Origin: Candidatus Aalborgicola lynettensis
GTDB taxonomy: Bacteria; Pseudomonadota; Gammaproteobacteria; Burkholderiales; Burkholderiaceae_C
NCBI GenBank assembly: GCA_016719405.1
Contig: JADJZE010000021.1
Span: forward strand, 124,001-188,000
Length of the DNA stretch: 64,000 nt
Reading direction: 5' to 3'
A model generated the notes under the pieces. The model was not told the origin of the DNA and ran no database searches. It was given only the letters and a program-made list of their open reading frames with translations. Made by a program: the position numbers and the translations under genes. Position 1 is the stretch's first letter. Every line of letters starts with the position of its first letter. Positions 63,096 to 64,000 of the stretch are shown here, piece by piece.

Positions 63096-64000
63096 TTACC
63101 GTATCCACAAACGCATGGAATCCCACGCGCGCCCCATCAATCCAGCCTGCTCCACCGGATCCAGCACCACCAACGGCACTTCCAGCAAAGGCTGATCGCC
63201 CATCAGAACCCGCAACGCGCCGGCTTGCTGACCCTTTGCCAGGGGTGCAACCATGGGCTCGGTTCGCACCACCTGGGTTTTTATTTTGCCGACACTGCCC
63301 GCCGGCACGGCAATCACCAGCGACTGCGGACGTCCCATCTTGAAAGTAGGCGCAACGCCTTTCCAGACCACCGGCGTTGCAACTGCCTGGTTAGCGTCAA
63401 ACAACTTGACCGCCTCATACGCGGTATAGCCCCAGTTGAGCAACTTTTGCGACTCATTGGCACGGGCGTTTTCATTTGCGGTGCCCAGCACAATCGACAA
63501 CAAACGGCGCCCACCCGGTGTTCCGGCCCCGCCGGCAGTGCCCGTTGGCGTACCCAAATTGGGAAAATCCCGCTTGGCGGTGGCCACCATGCAATAACCC
63601 GCAGCATCGGTAAAGCCGGTTTTCAGGCCATCCACCGTGGGATCACGAAACAGCAACAAGTTGCGATTACTGTCATTGGCCGCTGGCGTGCCGGGGTAGC
63701 GGTATTTCTTGATGGCATAAAAACCCACGTAGTCCGGAAAGTCGGCCATCAGCCGGGTGGCCAGCACCCCCAGGTCGCGCGCGGTGGTGATATGGCCCGG
63801 CTCGGTCAGACCCTCGGGATTTTTGTAGCCGGTAGAGTTCATGCCCAGCGCCTTGGCCTGGTCATTCATCATTTGCACAAAATGGTCCTTTGTGCCGCCC
63901 ACCCCTTCGGCCAGTGCCATAGTGGCGTCGTTGCCTGACTGCACGATCATGCCCTTGATGAGGTCTTCCACCGGCACCATCATTTTGGGATCGATGAACA
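63096..64000 (-). CDS. D-alanyl-D-alanine carboxypeptidase, PBP5/6 family, N-terminus beyond window
   Basis: The C-terminal 301 residues of a serine DD-carboxypeptidase that trims pentapeptides in the periplasm. The SxN motif is in IVQSGNDATMALAEGVGG and KTG is in TVDGLKTGFTDAAGYC; the SxxK motif lies beyond the right edge. The PBP5 C-terminal beta domain (PVVWKGVAPTFKMG) and a C-terminal amphipathic membrane anchor (AGLMGRAWDSMRLWIR) are visible. A Gly/Thr-rich loop near the middle is unusual but harmless. Confidence 0.92.
   Translation of the reverse strand, partial: FIDPKMMVPVEDLIKGMIVQSGNDATMALAEGVGGTKDHFVQMMNDQAKALGMNSTGYKNPEGLTEPGHITTARDLGVLATRLMADFPDYVGFYAIKKYRYPGTPAANDSNRNLLLFRDPTVDGLKTGFTDAAGYCMVATAKRDFPNLGTPTGTAGGAGTPGGRRLLSIVLGTANENARANESQKLLNWGYTAYEAVKLFDANQAVATPVVWKGVAPTFKMGRPQSLVIAVPAGSVGKIKTQVVRTEPMVAPLAKGQQAGALRVLMGDQPLLEVPLVVLDPVEQAGLMGRAWDSMRLWIR

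Overview
The window (about 60% GC) looks like the chromosome of a betaproteobacterium in the order Burkholderiales, most likely family Comamonadaceae and close to Rhodoferax or Polaromonas. The evidence is the atpIBEFHAGDC order, the neighbouring ybeD-lipB-lipA genes, a ptsM-ptsH-ptsI operon, an S10 operon that stops after rpsQ, and a short double-hairpin repeat of a kind I associate with this family. Taxonomy is inferred from gene content, not from a search.

Layout. 1-2.2 kb: a truncated ParA-type ATPase, a membrane-anchored cytochrome c5-like protein and two small conserved genes. 2.2-9.6 kb: the complete F1Fo ATP synthase operon on the minus strand, with a recognisable promoter and a 19-bp perfect terminator stem. 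9.7-15.5 kb: ybeD, lipB (frameshifted), lipA and a SWIM/SNF2 helicase. 15.5-25.5 kb: an accessory island. It holds a lipoprotein, a DUF433 antitoxin-like gene, a DUF4143-type AAA ATPase preceded by four 22-bp iterons, two PIN-toxin/antitoxin modules separated by related hairpin repeats, an unknown gene with a truncated second copy, an IS21-family element with a 4-bp target duplication inside a fasciclin lipoprotein gene, and an aldo/keto reductase remnant. 25.5-42 kb: two EamA exporters, speD, a DTW-domain tRNA modification gene, a Crp/Fnr regulator, a SoxC-like molybdoenzyme with its cytochrome, tkt, gap, a lipoprotein, an RCC1-repeat lipoprotein, a SemiSWEET, dacB (two frameshifts), tsaB-rimI and a family-4 uracil-DNA glycosylase. 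42-48 kb: a MazG-like gene, then a two-gene unit made of a CHASE2 adenylate cyclase and a 1171-residue FecR/TPR/outer-membrane-barrel protein. 48-52.6 kb: ptsI, ptsH, ptsM, a DUF4197 gene, a TlpA-like thioredoxin and a GNAT acetyltransferase. 52.6-62.9 kb: the str and S10 ribosomal operons from rpsL to rpsQ. 62.9-64 kb: a truncated PBP5/6-type carboxypeptidase.

The most interesting material is (i) the cyclase plus FecR/TPR/barrel pair, a plausible envelope-sensing cAMP system; (ii) the island in which hairpin repeats separate small gene cassettes; (iii) the iteron array in front of the AAA ATPase; and (iv) the layered decay of the fasciclin gene. One caution: tuf and dacB are broken by one-base changes in short homopolymers, which suggests indel errors in the assembly, so frameshifts here (lipB included) should not be read as biology until re-sequenced. 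No rRNA, tRNA or CRISPR was found.
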